In this document: positions 1 to 7,967 of the stretch, piece after piece
Position numbering within the stretch: the first letter of the stretch is position 1
Layout of the letters: each line of letters starts with the position of its first letter
Assembly: GCA_022820025.1 (NCBI GenBank)
Contig: JAJEGF010000030.1
Location: 1-64,000 of the forward strand
From: Chloroflexota bacterium
Lineage (GTDB): Bacteria; Chloroflexota; UBA11872
Direction: 5' to 3'
DNA: 64,000 nt
Position numbers and translations under genes: made by a program
Notes under the pieces: model-generated
Database searches by the model: none
What the model was told of the DNA's origin: nothing
The model's input: only the letters and a program-made list of their open reading frames with translations

Positions 1-142
1 CGCCCGTCACGCCATGAAAGTCGGCAACACCTGAAGCCGGTGAGCTAACCCTTGGGAAGCAGCCGTCGAGGGTGGGGTTGGCGATTGGGGCGAAGTCGTA
101 ACAAGGTAGCCGTAGCGGAAGCTGCGGCTGGATCACCTCCTT
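1..142 (+). rRNA. rrs: 16S ribosomal RNA, 3' end (partial)
   Basis: The window begins inside helix 44 and its 3' flank of 16S rRNA. The universal block CGCCCGTCAC stands at position 1, GAAGTCGTAACAAGGTAGCC near 91-110, and the terminal GGATCACCTCC with the anti-Shine-Dalgarno CCTCC near 130-140. Only about 142 bases are present and the 5' part lies outside the window. The 3' end was placed just after CCTCCTTT by analogy with other bacteria and could shift by a few bases. What follows is not a 23S gene, which is unusual. The CCTCC anti-SD agrees with the GGAGG-type ribosome binding sites seen upstream of many genes here. Confidence 0.98.
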
Positions 143-452
143 TCTAGGGATGACACCTCCCGGCCTCGGCCGAGAGGTCACCCAGGTTGAGCGATCACGC
201 GGATCGCCGTTCACCAACGGCAGCCGCGCCAGACCCAAACCCATCGAGTCGACCGGAATGGCCCGACCTCGCACTCACTCTTGCCCTGCTAAGGAGCCCC
301 CACTCCAACGCGGTCATGTTTGTCTCTCTAGGCTTGCCCCTTGTGTATGCCCGCGCCGCCTCTTGATCCCTCTCCTGGCAGAGAAGGCAGGGTGAGGGGT
401 CTTCCGGGCAACCAACCCCCAAACGTCCCGCGCTGTGTGACCATGGGCACGA
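143..452. other. Spacer after 16S with a strong hairpin at 151-180
   Basis: This stretch separates 16S from RNase P RNA. I see no tRNA, no 23S start and no convincing gene in it. Nine bases after the 16S end there is an inverted repeat: ACCTCCCGGCC (155-165) faces GGCCGAGAGGT (168-178) with one C-A mismatch. It could be an RNA processing stem or a GC-rich terminator, although no T-run follows. Reading frames here look like chance frames in GC-rich DNA. Confidence 0.55.
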
Positions 453-774
453 GCGTCGGGCCGGTCAGGCGGCCGCTCCGGCTCACGCCGGAGAGGAAAG
501 TCCGCACTTCACAGAGCGCGGTAGCGGGTAACACCCGTCGCCCGAATCGGTTCGCGCCGGCAAGGGCCGGAATAGGGGCACAGTGACGATGCCCACGCCC
601 CCACCTCGGGAGCGCGGGAGTGAAACGGCTAACCTCTACCGGAAGCAAGGCCAAGTCGGGACGCCACCAGGCTGCTCGCCCAGTCCCAGGTAGGCTGCAC
701 GAGGCCGGCGGCAACGCCGGTCCCAGATAGATGGCCGCCCACGACAGAATGCGGCTTATCGACCGGTCCGACGC
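453..774 (+). ncRNA. rnpB: RNase P RNA (catalytic subunit)
   Basis: This is the catalytic RNA of RNase P, which trims tRNA 5' leaders. Conserved blocks are visible in order: GAGGAAAGTCCGCAC (CR-I) near 491-505, ACAGTGA near 579, GTGAAACGG near 612, ACCTCTACCGGAAGCAAG near 632 (CR-II/III region) and the 3' block GCCGCCCACGACAGAATGCG near 734-752. The ends were set from the P1 helix: GCGTCGGGCCGGTC (453-466) pairs with GACCGGTCCGACGC (761-774) with a single G-U. Length is about 322 nt, short of the roughly 375 nt of E. coli RNase P RNA. It sits between 16S and an initiator tRNA, so an RNA-only cluster occupies the first kilobase. Confidence 0.95.
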
Positions 775-898
775 TCACCGGTCATCGGGATCGCTCTCAT
801 CCCGTTTCCCCGGCGCCTTCTCGGTTCAGTACGCCTGCCCGGTCCCCACCTGCCCACAGTTCATCCCGCCCGTCCCCCGCCGGTTCGCTACAATAGCG

Positions 899-973
<75 letters not shown>

Positions 974-1120
974 CCCAATAGCGCAGCAACTCCTGAGGAC
1001 TCGCTCTCTTGGAGTTGGTCGCCTCCAGAATCTTGACGCGCTGATGTCTCTAGTCGCCTGAGACTCAAGAAGCGGACGGTTGGCTCGCACTCCCCGTGCG
1101 CCGTAGGCCGCCGAAGAGAG

Positions 1121-1148
1121 TTGATCGGGCGATATTGTCGGATATAAT
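1121..1148 (+). promoter_or_regulatory. Sigma70-type promoter of parDE
   Basis: TTGATC (1121-1126) and TATAAT (1143-1148) are separated by 16 bases, close to the vegetative consensus, and lie 32 bases ahead of the parD start. The intervening AT-rich ATATTG/ATATAA/AATATT repeats could be the operator for autoregulation by the antitoxin, as is known for ParDE systems. The operator part is inference. Confidence 0.6.
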
Positions 1149-1179
1149 CGGAAATATTCGCATCGCCACGGGAGACAAG

Positions 1180-1434
1180 ATGGCGCTGGTCAAGAAGAGC
1201 GTCACGGTGACAGATCGTCAAGAACAGTGGATCAGGGCACAGATCGCAAGCGGCGAATATGGGAGCGACAGCGAGTACGTCCGCGATCTGATCCGTCGTG
1301 ACCAGGAGCAGAATTCGGCATTTCGGGCCTTGAAGACCGCTATCCAGGATGGCCTGGCGAGCGGCGCTAGCGACAAGACCGTAAAGGAGATCTGGGCGGA
1401 AGCGGAGCAGCGCTACCGTGCCAGAAATCGCTGA
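1180..1434 (+). CDS. parD: ParD-family ribbon-helix-helix antitoxin
   Basis: An 84-residue protein with an N-terminal ribbon-helix-helix (KKSVTVTDRQEQWIRAQI, then the YGSDSEYVRDLIR helix pair) typical of ParD antitoxins. The charged C-terminal half would wrap the toxin. ParD neutralises the downstream ParE toxin and represses its own operon. The ATG at 1180 was chosen over an upstream in-frame start because GGGAGA lies just ahead and homology begins there. It overlaps the toxin gene by 17 bases, so the two are translationally coupled. It follows the tRNA-fMet gene closely, a common site for mobile stability modules. Confidence 0.88.
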   Translation: MALVKKSVTVTDRQEQWIRAQIASGEYGSDSEYVRDLIRRDQEQNSAFRALKTAIQDGLASGASDKTVKEIWAEAEQRYRARNR

Positions 1435-1723
1435 AGTCCGCCTTTCAGCTCGCGCCAAAGCAGATATTGCCTCAATCAGTGAATACACTCTTGAGAGATT
1501 TGGTATCGAACGAGCTCTGCACTATCGAGACGCCCTAGAGTCTTGTCTCAATCTACTTGCACAGAATCGAATGTTGGGCCGTCAAGCGGAGCGCCTTGCA
1601 CCTAGTCTGCGAAGCTACCAACACCGGTCACATACGATCTACTATATTCCCGATGGCGAGGGCATTTATGTCGTTCGCATATTGCACGTTCGGATGGACC
1701 CCTTACATCACATTGGATGGTAG
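1418..1723 (+). CDS. parE: ParE/RelE-family toxin
   Basis: A 101-residue ParE-type toxin starting at GTG inside the antitoxin gene. Typical features are the N-terminal LSARAKADIASISEYT helix, the SLRSYQHRSHTIYYI strand pair and the terminal VVRILHVRMDP strand. ParE proteins act on DNA gyrase, whereas related RelE proteins cleave mRNA, and sequence alone favours ParE. The DNA of the 3' part and the following 130 bases is clearly more AT-rich than the surroundings, which suggests recent acquisition. No gene is visible between 1724 and 1859. Confidence 0.88.
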   Translation: MPEIAEVRLSARAKADIASISEYTLERFGIERALHYRDALESCLNLLAQNRMLGRQAERLAPSLRSYQHRSHTIYYIPDGEGIYVVRILHVRMDPLHHIGW

Positions 1724-1859
1724 GCATAGAAGACTCCACATAAACTCAGAAACTATAGTGATCGTAAATTCGAATCCTGACTTTGTGAATTGAAGGACTT
1801 CTAGCGCTTGGATTGATCCTTGTCTGAGTTGTCCAATCCATCAAGCCCTAACTCGCATG

Positions 1860-2849
1860 TCAGCCTTGGCTGTCGACCTCTAGTGGGTAGATAGGCGTCT
1901 CACTCCCGTAATGCAATCGCAACGCCCAGTCCCAGATGCTGAAGTACGGCACCGGCGTCAGCCTCTCGCCGGCCAGCGAGCCGGATATCGCCTTGCCGCT
2001 CAGCCCATCCCAGCGGCTCCCGGTTTCCCGGTCGATGAGGTCGATTCCGTCGGCGTGGAAGGTGAGGCGACGTCCGTCGACCCGCGCTTGGTAGGTGCGC
2101 ACCAGCCGGCTCTCGGCGTCCGCAAAGGCCACCACCGGCGTGCCGCCCACCACTGCCTGCTGTACGCCGAGTCGCGCCGTCTCGTCGAAGTAGAACCCGG
2201 ACCCCGCGCCGTCGATGTCGACTCCGATGACCCAGATGTCCTTGGGCTGGCTCTGGGTGTGAAAGGCGCTGTTTGGCGCGCCGACCCCGAGCCGATGCTT
2301 CAGGACGAGTGTGGTCGGATGCCGCTCGAGCCAGGATCCCCAGGGCGTCAGTGAAGCGACGATCGGCCTGAGCTGCGCGCCGTCGAGTGGGCCGTCCAGC
2401 GCTTCGCCGAACACCTGGCTCCAGATGCTGCCGGTCTCGTGGTCCCACCAGGTCTGGGCGCCCTTGTAGAGCGCGCCTTGCACCCCCAGGGTCAGGGTTT
2501 GCCCCTCCCAGAGCCGTTCAAAGACCAGCCCGCTGTAGCACAGCGGGCACCAGGTAATGGCCACCGGCACGCCGCCCACCACGTCGTTCACGATCTCGTA
2601 GCTCACCAGCGGCTCGATGGGATAGGCGCGGGCGTCGCCGTTGATCTCCACCGCCAGCACCATCTCGTGCGGCTTCAGGTCGATGTTGTCCGGCGTGGTC
2701 AGACTTGGGTCGTAGATCGGCTGGATGGCGTCCCGCAATATCCGCACGTCCCAGCGCAACTCATACGCCGTCGACCGCTGCGGCAGGAACAACAGCGCCC
2801 CAACCACCGCCGCCATGGCCAGTAGGCCAAGCACATGCTGTCGTCTCAT
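1860..2849 (-). CDS. DUF3179 domain-containing exported protein
   Basis: A 329-residue protein with an N-terminal hydrophobic segment (about residues 7-25, signal peptide or anchor) followed by a DUF3179 domain. The diagnostic block is around residues 95-150: VAITWCPLCYSGLVFER, with a CPLC cysteine pair, then TWWDHETGSIWSQ. The family has no established biochemical role. The Cys pair and exported location suggest a metal- or redox-linked function, but that is inference. It is transcribed away from the following lipoprotein gene, with a 47-base divergent gap. Several further conserved blocks (YPIEPLVSYEIVND, VVAFAD) match the usual family pattern, so the protein looks intact. Confidence 0.85.
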   Translation of the reverse strand: MRRQHVLGLLAMAAVVGALLFLPQRSTAYELRWDVRILRDAIQPIYDPSLTTPDNIDLKPHEMVLAVEINGDARAYPIEPLVSYEIVNDVVGGVPVAITWCPLCYSGLVFERLWEGQTLTLGVQGALYKGAQTWWDHETGSIWSQVFGEALDGPLDGAQLRPIVASLTPWGSWLERHPTTLVLKHRLGVGAPNSAFHTQSQPKDIWVIGVDIDGAGSGFYFDETARLGVQQAVVGGTPVVAFADAESRLVRTYQARVDGRRLTFHADGIDLIDRETGSRWDGLSGKAISGSLAGERLTPVPYFSIWDWALRLHYGSETPIYPLEVDSQG

Positions 2850-2896
2850 GCCACGATCGTAGACGGAAGAAATTCAAGCGGGCCTGACGCGAGCTC

Positions 2897-4372
2897 ATGG
2901 AATGGTGCGAAGGTGGATGCGTTCGACGTGAGACGGCTCGCCGTGGACGAGCGTCCCTGAAGCCAAGGCGAATCTCCCGTCGACGTCTGCTGGCGCTGGC
3001 TTCGGTCGCGCCCGTGGTGGCGGCCTGCGGCGAGACGGTCGCGCCCCGCCGCCTCTCGCAGCTCTGGCCCGAACCCTCGCCCGACGGCGCCGCTGCCCTG
3101 GTCACGGCCGGCTGGCAGGGCTACTGGTATGCCCGCTACGTCGGGAGCCTCATCGCCACGCAGCCGGGCCTCGGCCTGCCGGCCAACACGCTTGAAGCCG
3201 AAAGCCATGCGGCCCTTACCGCCACGCGGCCGGATGCGATCCCGATTGCCCTGCCATTCGCCGCCGCCACCGTGGACGACCCGTCAACCCCGGGCGGACG
3301 GCCGCAGGTGAGGCAGACGGACGGCGTCATCCGCGTTCGCACCGCCGCCCTGTACATGCGGCTCCTCCAGGCCCTGGCCCTCACCCACACGCTGCGCGCC
3401 CCCGCAGCGCCGGCCGCCGCCCGAGCGCACGAACTCCGGCTCGCGGCGGCCTACACCGCCCTTGCCATCGAGGCCTCCGACCGCATCCAGGCCGACCTGT
3501 TCCGGCCCAGGCTGGGTGTCCTCTTCGACTCCGACGACACCTACGACCCGCTCGGCAACATCGACCTCATCTGGGCCACCGCCGATGCGGCAGGGCTGGC
3601 GCTCGCCTCCGGCTCCACGGAGACCGCCGCCAGGTTGCAATCCGCGGCCGACCAGCTCTATGCCTTCTACCGGAAGAGCCTCCCCGACACCGTCGATGAG
3701 GCTCACCGACTGGTCAGGGCACAGGCCCGGCTTGGCCCGGTGTCGGCCCGCGACGACTTCCGCGCCTTCATCCCCGTCCAGCAGCGCCGCCTCGCCTACC
3801 GGCTCCGCGACCAGCAACCCGCCAACATCCTCGAAGCCGCCAACGCCCTGCCCGCTCTGATCCGGCTGACCCCGCACATGCCACCCGACAGTGGCGTTAG
3901 GGAGCGCGCCGGCGACCTGTTCTTGGACCTGGCCACCTCGTTCGACCGGGACAACGGCTGGCTGCTTGACCGACTGACATATTCCGCCGACGACGTCGCG
4001 ACGCTCCTGCGCGCGCTCCGCCTGGCCGCCTTCCACGGACAGCCGCCCATCGAGCGCCGCTACGCGCGAGATCTCCTGGTGACGGCCTGGGACGCCCTGG
4101 TCAACCGCAGCGGCCTCCTGCGCGGCGCGCCCCCCGCCCGCGCCGAAGGCGTGGCCCAACCCTGGGAGCAGCACCTGGACGCCTCCGCCTATCGCCACCC
4201 CGCTGCCCCCACCAACACCGCCCCACTCTTCGCCCGCGCCGTATCCCGAAACGCCTCCGGCTGGACCTCCGTCGACCCCACACTCGACACCGCCTCCGCA
4301 CTCGAACTGGCCCTCGAATCCCTCTGGCTCCACCCCACCTTCGAAGCCCTCAGCAGGGACGCCGCCGCCTGA
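2897..4372 (+). CDS. Unknown lipoprotein with twin-arginine-like signal
   Basis: A 491-residue protein that I do not recognise. The N-terminus reads RRISRRRLLALA, followed by a short hydrophobic run and the lipobox VVAAC (Cys near residue 44). It is therefore probably exported, perhaps by Tat because of the RR-rich n-region, and lipid-modified by Lgt, encoded next door. The mature part is rich in Ala, Leu and Arg and looks all-helical, with a possible alpha/alpha-barrel character (for example AYTALAIEASDRIQADLF). It has no obvious catalytic motif. The unusually long n-region suggests the true start may be downstream, perhaps at a non-ATG codon. It converges on lgt with a 2-base gap. Confidence 0.6.
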   Translation: MEWCEGGCVRRETARRGRASLKPRRISRRRLLALASVAPVVAACGETVAPRRLSQLWPEPSPDGAAALVTAGWQGYWYARYVGSLIATQPGLGLPANTLEAESHAALTATRPDAIPIALPFAAATVDDPSTPGGRPQVRQTDGVIRVRTAALYMRLLQALALTHTLRAPAAPAAARAHELRLAAAYTALAIEASDRIQADLFRPRLGVLFDSDDTYDPLGNIDLIWATADAAGLALASGSTETAARLQSAADQLYAFYRKSLPDTVDEAHRLVRAQARLGPVSARDDFRAFIPVQQRRLAYRLRDQQPANILEAANALPALIRLTPHMPPDSGVRERAGDLFLDLATSFDRDNGWLLDRLTYSADDVATLLRALRLAAFHGQPPIERRYARDLLVTAWDALVNRSGLLRGAPPARAEGVAQPWEQHLDASAYRHPAAPTNTAPLFARAVSRNASGWTSVDPTLDTASALELALESLWLHPTFEALSRDAAA

Positions 4373-4374
4373 CA

Positions 4375-5181
4375 CTAGCCCGAATGTTTCACGTGAAACA
4401 TTCGGCCGGGCCATCGCCGCAGCACCAGCGCCCCAATCCCAAAGGTCGCAATACCCGCGCTCACGATCATCGCCAGGCGCAGTCCCTCGCCCACGATGAT
4501 TGGGTCGGCCCTAATTGACTCGATCCAGAACCGCCCCACCGAATACGCCGCCAACACCCCCAACGCCAGGTCCCCGGACCGCAGTCCACTCCCGCGCCGC
4601 ACCAGCGCCAGTGCGCCCAGAAACACCACCAGCGTCCATAGCGACTCATACAGAAACGTCGGGTGGAAGCCGTTCTGCTCCAGGTACAACAACGGCCGAA
4701 ACTGCTCATCAACCGACAATGCCCACGACAGGTCCGTCGGCGCCCCGAACGACTGCTGGTTGAAGTAGTCGCCCCAGCGCGCGATCACCAGGCTCAGCGG
4801 AAACCCGAGCGCTGCGGCATCAAGCCAGCCCAGCAGATCCAGCCGCGCCAGCCGCGCGTAGACCGCCATGCCCAGCAGCCCGCCCAGCAACGCCCCGTGG
4901 AGCGCCACCCCGCCTTCCCAGATCTGCCAGGCGAGACCCGGTTCATCCGCAAACCGCCGCTCCCACTCGAAGACCAGGTAGTAGATCCGCGCGCCCAGGA
5001 TTCCAGCCGGTACCGTGACCACTAGCAGCGGCAGCGCCTGCCTCGGATCCAGTCCTGTCCGTCCTGCCTGCCACCGCGCCACTCGCGCTCCCGCAAGAAC
5101 CCCCACTACCAGTAAAACGCTCCACCAGCGCAGCAAACCCCACGCCGGAACGATGAACTCCGAATAGGGCTCGGGAATCAC
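4375..5181 (-). CDS. lgt: Prolipoprotein diacylglyceryl transferase
   Basis: A 268-residue integral membrane enzyme that transfers diacylglycerol from phosphatidylglycerol to the lipobox Cys of prolipoproteins. About seven hydrophobic segments are visible. Signature blocks include GGVALHGALLGGLLG (with the essential His-Gly), FPLSLVIARWGDYFNQQSFG (Lgt signature with Arg and Asn) and HPTFLYESLW. It acts on the lipoproteins seen in this window. The last codons (RMFHVKHSG) are written by a perfect parS palindrome, so the C-terminus doubles as a chromosome-segregation site. It overlaps nothing and its stop lies 2 bases from the converging lipoprotein gene. Confidence 0.95.
   Translation of the reverse strand: MIPEPYSEFIVPAWGLLRWWSVLLVVGVLAGARVARWQAGRTGLDPRQALPLLVVTVPAGILGARIYYLVFEWERRFADEPGLAWQIWEGGVALHGALLGGLLGMAVYARLARLDLLGWLDAAALGFPLSLVIARWGDYFNQQSFGAPTDLSWALSVDEQFRPLLYLEQNGFHPTFLYESLWTLVVFLGALALVRRGSGLRSGDLALGVLAAYSVGRFWIESIRADPIIVGEGLRLAMIVSAGIATFGIGALVLRRWPGRMFHVKHSG
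4385..4400. promoter_or_regulatory. parS centromere site 1
   Basis: TGTTTCACGTGAAACA matches the bacterial parS consensus exactly, and the palindrome extends three bases further on each side (4382-4403, 22 bp). ParB binds such sites, loads as a CTP-dependent clamp and, with ParA and SMC, segregates the origin region. The site lies inside the 3' end of lgt. A second identical 16-mer is at 41992. Confidence 0.9.
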
Positions 5182-5184
5182 CGG

Positions 5185-5682
5185 CTATCTGGCGTTCGGG
5201 AACATCGCCGCCAACTCATCCACCATCTCACTGAGCACCGGAAACTCCTCGCGAGTCAACGTTGTCAGCCGGTCTTCGCCGGTGTCCACGTCGTACTCGT
5301 GACGGTGATACACCCCCGGCGTATGTGCATGCCCACTGTCGTAACGAAGCACGTTCCGCCCGACGCCGCCGCTGAAGATTCTGGCGTGGTATCTGTACTT
5401 GAGCCCACGTACCTCGACTCGGCCCAAACGAACCCGGACTTGGAGCAGTTTCGCGACTTCGATTTCTACACCGCCGCGACAGATCACAACGCCCTCACAC
5501 GAGTAGGCCTTCGGCCCCTCTCTCCCCTCCGTTGGCACGAACTGCGTACGGTCCGCAACGAGGAAAGGGTGCGCGGCCAGGACCTCTCGGTGCTTTATCT
5601 CGTAGCGGTCAAACCTGAGCCAGCCGTGTTTCTCGCCCCTTTGGCGGTCAGGAAGTCCAGCACGTCGGCGTCGTACTGCCAT
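5185..5682 (-). CDS. Putative toxin of a toxin-antitoxin-like pair (TumE/DUF6516-like)
   Basis: Up to 165 residues. The C-terminal half has a pattern I associate with TumE/DUF6516-type small toxins: strands around KYRYHARI, then NVLRYDSGHAHTPGVYHRHEYD, then a helical tail EFPVLSEMVDELAAMF. The start is uncertain because the ATG at 5682 lies 88 bases inside the upstream gene. The upstream partner has the look of the cognate antitoxin. It ends 4 bases before the lgt start on the same strand. Function is inferred from context and weak similarity only. A non-toxin DUF is possible. Confidence 0.5.
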   Translation of the reverse strand: MAVRRRRAGLPDRQRGEKHGWLRFDRYEIKHREVLAAHPFLVADRTQFVPTEGREGPKAYSCEGVVICRGGVEIEVAKLLQVRVRLGRVEVRGLKYRYHARIFSGGVGRNVLRYDSGHAHTPGVYHRHEYDVDTGEDRLTTLTREEFPVLSEMVDELAAMFPNAR

Positions 5683-5867
5683 TGCGAAATCTCGGCCGTC
5701 TCCCGGAGTTTGCCGGTCGCGGTTCGTTCGAGCATCTGCTCGGTGGTCATCTCGTAGCGCAGCTCAAACCGCTGAATCCGGCGGTGCAGCGTGCGCTTGT
5801 GGTCGCTGAGACGGCGAGGCTTCCTGTCCTTCGGAGGCTTTAGCAGCGCTCCGTTCCGCCTAGACAT
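5595..5867 (-). CDS. Putative antitoxin partner (small hypothetical protein)
   Basis: A 90-residue protein starting at the ATG at 5867. The N-terminus is basic (RRNGALLKPPKDRKPRR). The core FELRYEMTTEQMLERTATGKL...EISQWQYDADVLDFL resembles the helical antitoxin-like proteins of the pattern RYGMS..EF..R...GEL.D..DF.EW that often precede DUF6516/TumE genes. It overlaps the downstream gene, implying coupling. The call as antitoxin rests on this gene order and on the motif, not on any experiment. Confidence 0.5.
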   Translation of the reverse strand: MSRRNGALLKPPKDRKPRRLSDHKRTLHRRIQRFELRYEMTTEQMLERTATGKLRETAEISQWQYDADVLDFLTAKGARNTAGSGLTATR

Positions 5868-5958
5868 GGTGATTTCGCCGCAAGCAGCAGTGCCCAATCA
5901 GCATGCACCCGGATCCCCCCAGCAGCAAGCCATCGTCGGCAGCTAGCTGCTGTTCGTC

Positions 5959-6939
5959 CTAGTCCTCATCCCAGGTCAACAGCACTCCAAAGGCTGTCTC
6001 CGGATGGTCGTGGAGGAAGTGGAAGGCCTCGGGGGCCTGTTGGTAGGGGAAGCGGTGGGTGACCATGCGTTCGGTGGCGATGCGGCCCTGGGTGAGCAGT
6101 TCGAGGGAACGCTTGGAAGCCACGACCCGGTCGCTATCGGGCAGGGCGCCGCCGATCAGGCGCTTGCGCTGGATCTCGCTGGACGACAGCGGCAGCGGGT
6201 CGTCCTCATAGAGTCCTACCACCTGTAGCAGGCCGCCCGTGGCGGTCATGCGCTGGGCCTGGTCGAAGGCCCGCAGGCCGGCGCGCCCGCCCACGGCGTA
6301 GATCACCACGTCGGCGCCCTGGCCGTCGGTCAGCTCCCGCACCCGAGCCACCGGGTCCTCGTTGGACGCGTTGATCACCTCGTCGGCTTCCACTTCGGCC
6401 GCCAGCGCGCAGCGGTTGGGCAAGGCGTCCACCGCCACCAGCCGGCCCCGACCATTGGCCCGCGCCACCTGCAGCATCAGGCTGCCCACCAGGCCCTGGC
6501 CAACGATCGCCACCGTGTCGTCCGGCTGGATGTTGTCGTTTTCGATCCAGAGGACGGCGCTCGTGGTCAGCGGCCAGAACGTGGCTTGCTCGAAGTCCAG
6601 CGCATCCGGTAGGCGTACGATTCGCGGACCGTCCGAAGCCGACGCAATCCGGCTGTCCTGCACCACGAACTGTGCGTGCGGACCGGATACTCCCACCCGA
6701 TCCCCTGGCGCGAACCCCTCGACCTTGGCGCCCACGGCGTCCACCACGCCGGCCACCGAGTAGCCCATGATCTGCGGGTCCACCGCTTCCGGCCGGATGT
6801 ATCGGCGCCAGAGTTCCGAGCCTCGACTGATGAGGCTACGAACATTTCGCACGCGAACGTCGTGCGAGCCGACGGCCGGCAGGGGCGCGTCTTCCAACAC
6901 CACGTTGAACTTGCCCTCGGGCTTCGCTACCCGCTTCAT
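5959..6939 (-). CDS. Medium-chain dehydrogenase (zinc-type alcohol dehydrogenase-like)
   Basis: A 326-residue member of the MDR superfamily. The N-terminal GroES-like fold (residues 1-120, with PAVGSHDVRVRNVRSLISRGSE) is followed by a Rossmann fold with the nucleotide motif VGQGLVGSLMLQ. The classical zinc-binding Cys/His set is not obvious, so it may be a zinc-independent or bchC/sorbitol-type member. Start is the ATG at 6939 behind GAGGAGG, downstream of the preceding gene's stop. It is the third gene of a minus-strand run with a Gfo/Idh/MocA oxidoreductase and a D-2-hydroxyacid dehydrogenase, so a role in sugar or polyol oxidation is likely. The substrate is unknown. Confidence 0.8.
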   Translation of the reverse strand: MKRVAKPEGKFNVVLEDAPLPAVGSHDVRVRNVRSLISRGSELWRRYIRPEAVDPQIMGYSVAGVVDAVGAKVEGFAPGDRVGVSGPHAQFVVQDSRIASASDGPRIVRLPDALDFEQATFWPLTTSAVLWIENDNIQPDDTVAIVGQGLVGSLMLQVARANGRGRLVAVDALPNRCALAAEVEADEVINASNEDPVARVRELTDGQGADVVIYAVGGRAGLRAFDQAQRMTATGGLLQVVGLYEDDPLPLSSSEIQRKRLIGGALPDSDRVVASKRSLELLTQGRIATERMVTHRFPYQQAPEAFHFLHDHPETAFGVLLTWDED

Positions 6940-6965
6940 GGCGTCCTCCTCGCGGCCGTGAGGTT

Positions 6966-7967
6966 CTACTCGCTGAGCGCGACCCATTCGCCGCTACGCG
7001 CACTCTCGCGCACGGCGTCCAGCACCCGCATCTGGCGGATGGCCTCGTCGCCGTCCACCAGCGACGCCGCCTCGCCGCGGATCGCGTCGCCCAGATTCTC
7101 GACCTCGGCCTGGTAGGTGTCGAACGGCGGAAACAGCTCCGTCACCACCCCGCGCAGCGTATGGATCTCGATGCTCGTCGATTCACCCGGCGCCAGCACG
7201 TGGCGCTCGACCCGCAGGGTTCCCTCGGTTCCGACCAACTCCAGGAAGTGCCGACGGGAGGACAGAAAGCTAAACGCCACCATCGCGGTTCGACCATCGT
7301 CGAACTCCAGGAGCGCGTTCCCGTCAAAGTCCACGCCAAACTCCGGGTCGTCGGTCATTCGCGCGGCCAGACGTCTCGGCTCTCCGCCCATGTGCAGGCG
7401 GCTGACGCTTACGCAGTAGGTCCCCAGGTCGCCCAGAGCTCCGCCGGCAAGCTCGGTCGAGAGGCGTACGTTGGCGGGATCGCGGGTGATGGGGAAGCAG
7501 AACGCCGTGTTGATCTGCCGCAAGTCGCCGATCGCGCCTTCGGCGACTAGCTGGCGCAGCCTCGCGTGCCGCAGGTCGTAGCGGTACATGAAGCCCTCGA
7601 GCAGTTGCACCCCGGCCTCCCGGCAGGCGTGCACCATCTCCACCGCCTGGGCGGCGTCAACCGCAAACGGCTTGTCCACCAGCACGTGCTTCCCCGCCTG
7701 GGCCGCGGCGATCACCCAGCGGTGGTGCAGCGACGTGGGCAGCGGGATGTACACCGCATCGATCTCCGGATCCGCCAACAGATCTTCGTACGACCCATAA
7801 GCCGTCGGAATCTCGAGTTCCGCCGCGAACCCCCGCGCCCGCTCCAGCGACCGGCTCGCCACCGCCCCCAGCACTCCGTTCCGAGCCTTCCGAATCCCCG
7901 GCCCCACCGACCGCCGCGCAATCCGAGCCGTCGACAAGATTCCCCAGCGGATGGGGTCCGCGCTCAC
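6966..7967 (-). CDS. Gfo/Idh/MocA family oxidoreductase
   Basis: A 333-residue NAD(P)-dependent sugar or cyclitol oxidoreductase. The N-terminal Rossmann domain starts IRWGILSTARIARRSV, and the characteristic EKP-like motif appears as LVDKPFAVDA (the catalytic Lys region, with D in place of the usual E). The C-terminal half is the alpha/beta dimerisation domain with GGALGDLGTY. It overlaps the upstream dehydrogenase gene by 4 bases (7964-7967), so the two are co-translated. The VDKP variant is found in dimeric dihydrodiol/xylose-dehydrogenase-like subgroups. Substrate cannot be told from the sequence. Confidence 0.87.
   Translation of the reverse strand: MSADPIRWGILSTARIARRSVGPGIRKARNGVLGAVASRSLERARGFAAELEIPTAYGSYEDLLADPEIDAVYIPLPTSLHHRWVIAAAQAGKHVLVDKPFAVDAAQAVEMVHACREAGVQLLEGFMYRYDLRHARLRQLVAEGAIGDLRQINTAFCFPITRDPANVRLSTELAGGALGDLGTYCVSVSRLHMGGEPRRLAARMTDDPEFGVDFDGNALLEFDDGRTAMVAFSFLSSRRHFLELVGTEGTLRVERHVLAPGESTSIEIHTLRGVVTELFPPFDTYQAEVENLGDAIRGEAASLVDGDEAIRQMRVLDAVRESARSGEWVALSE

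Noticed and set aside
3284-4414. Long antisense open frame opposite the unknown lipoprotein, with a second reading of the parS palindrome
   Set aside because: Glycine- and valine-rich shadow of a GC-rich gene with no RBS or motif. The sense frame carries a signal peptide and lipobox.
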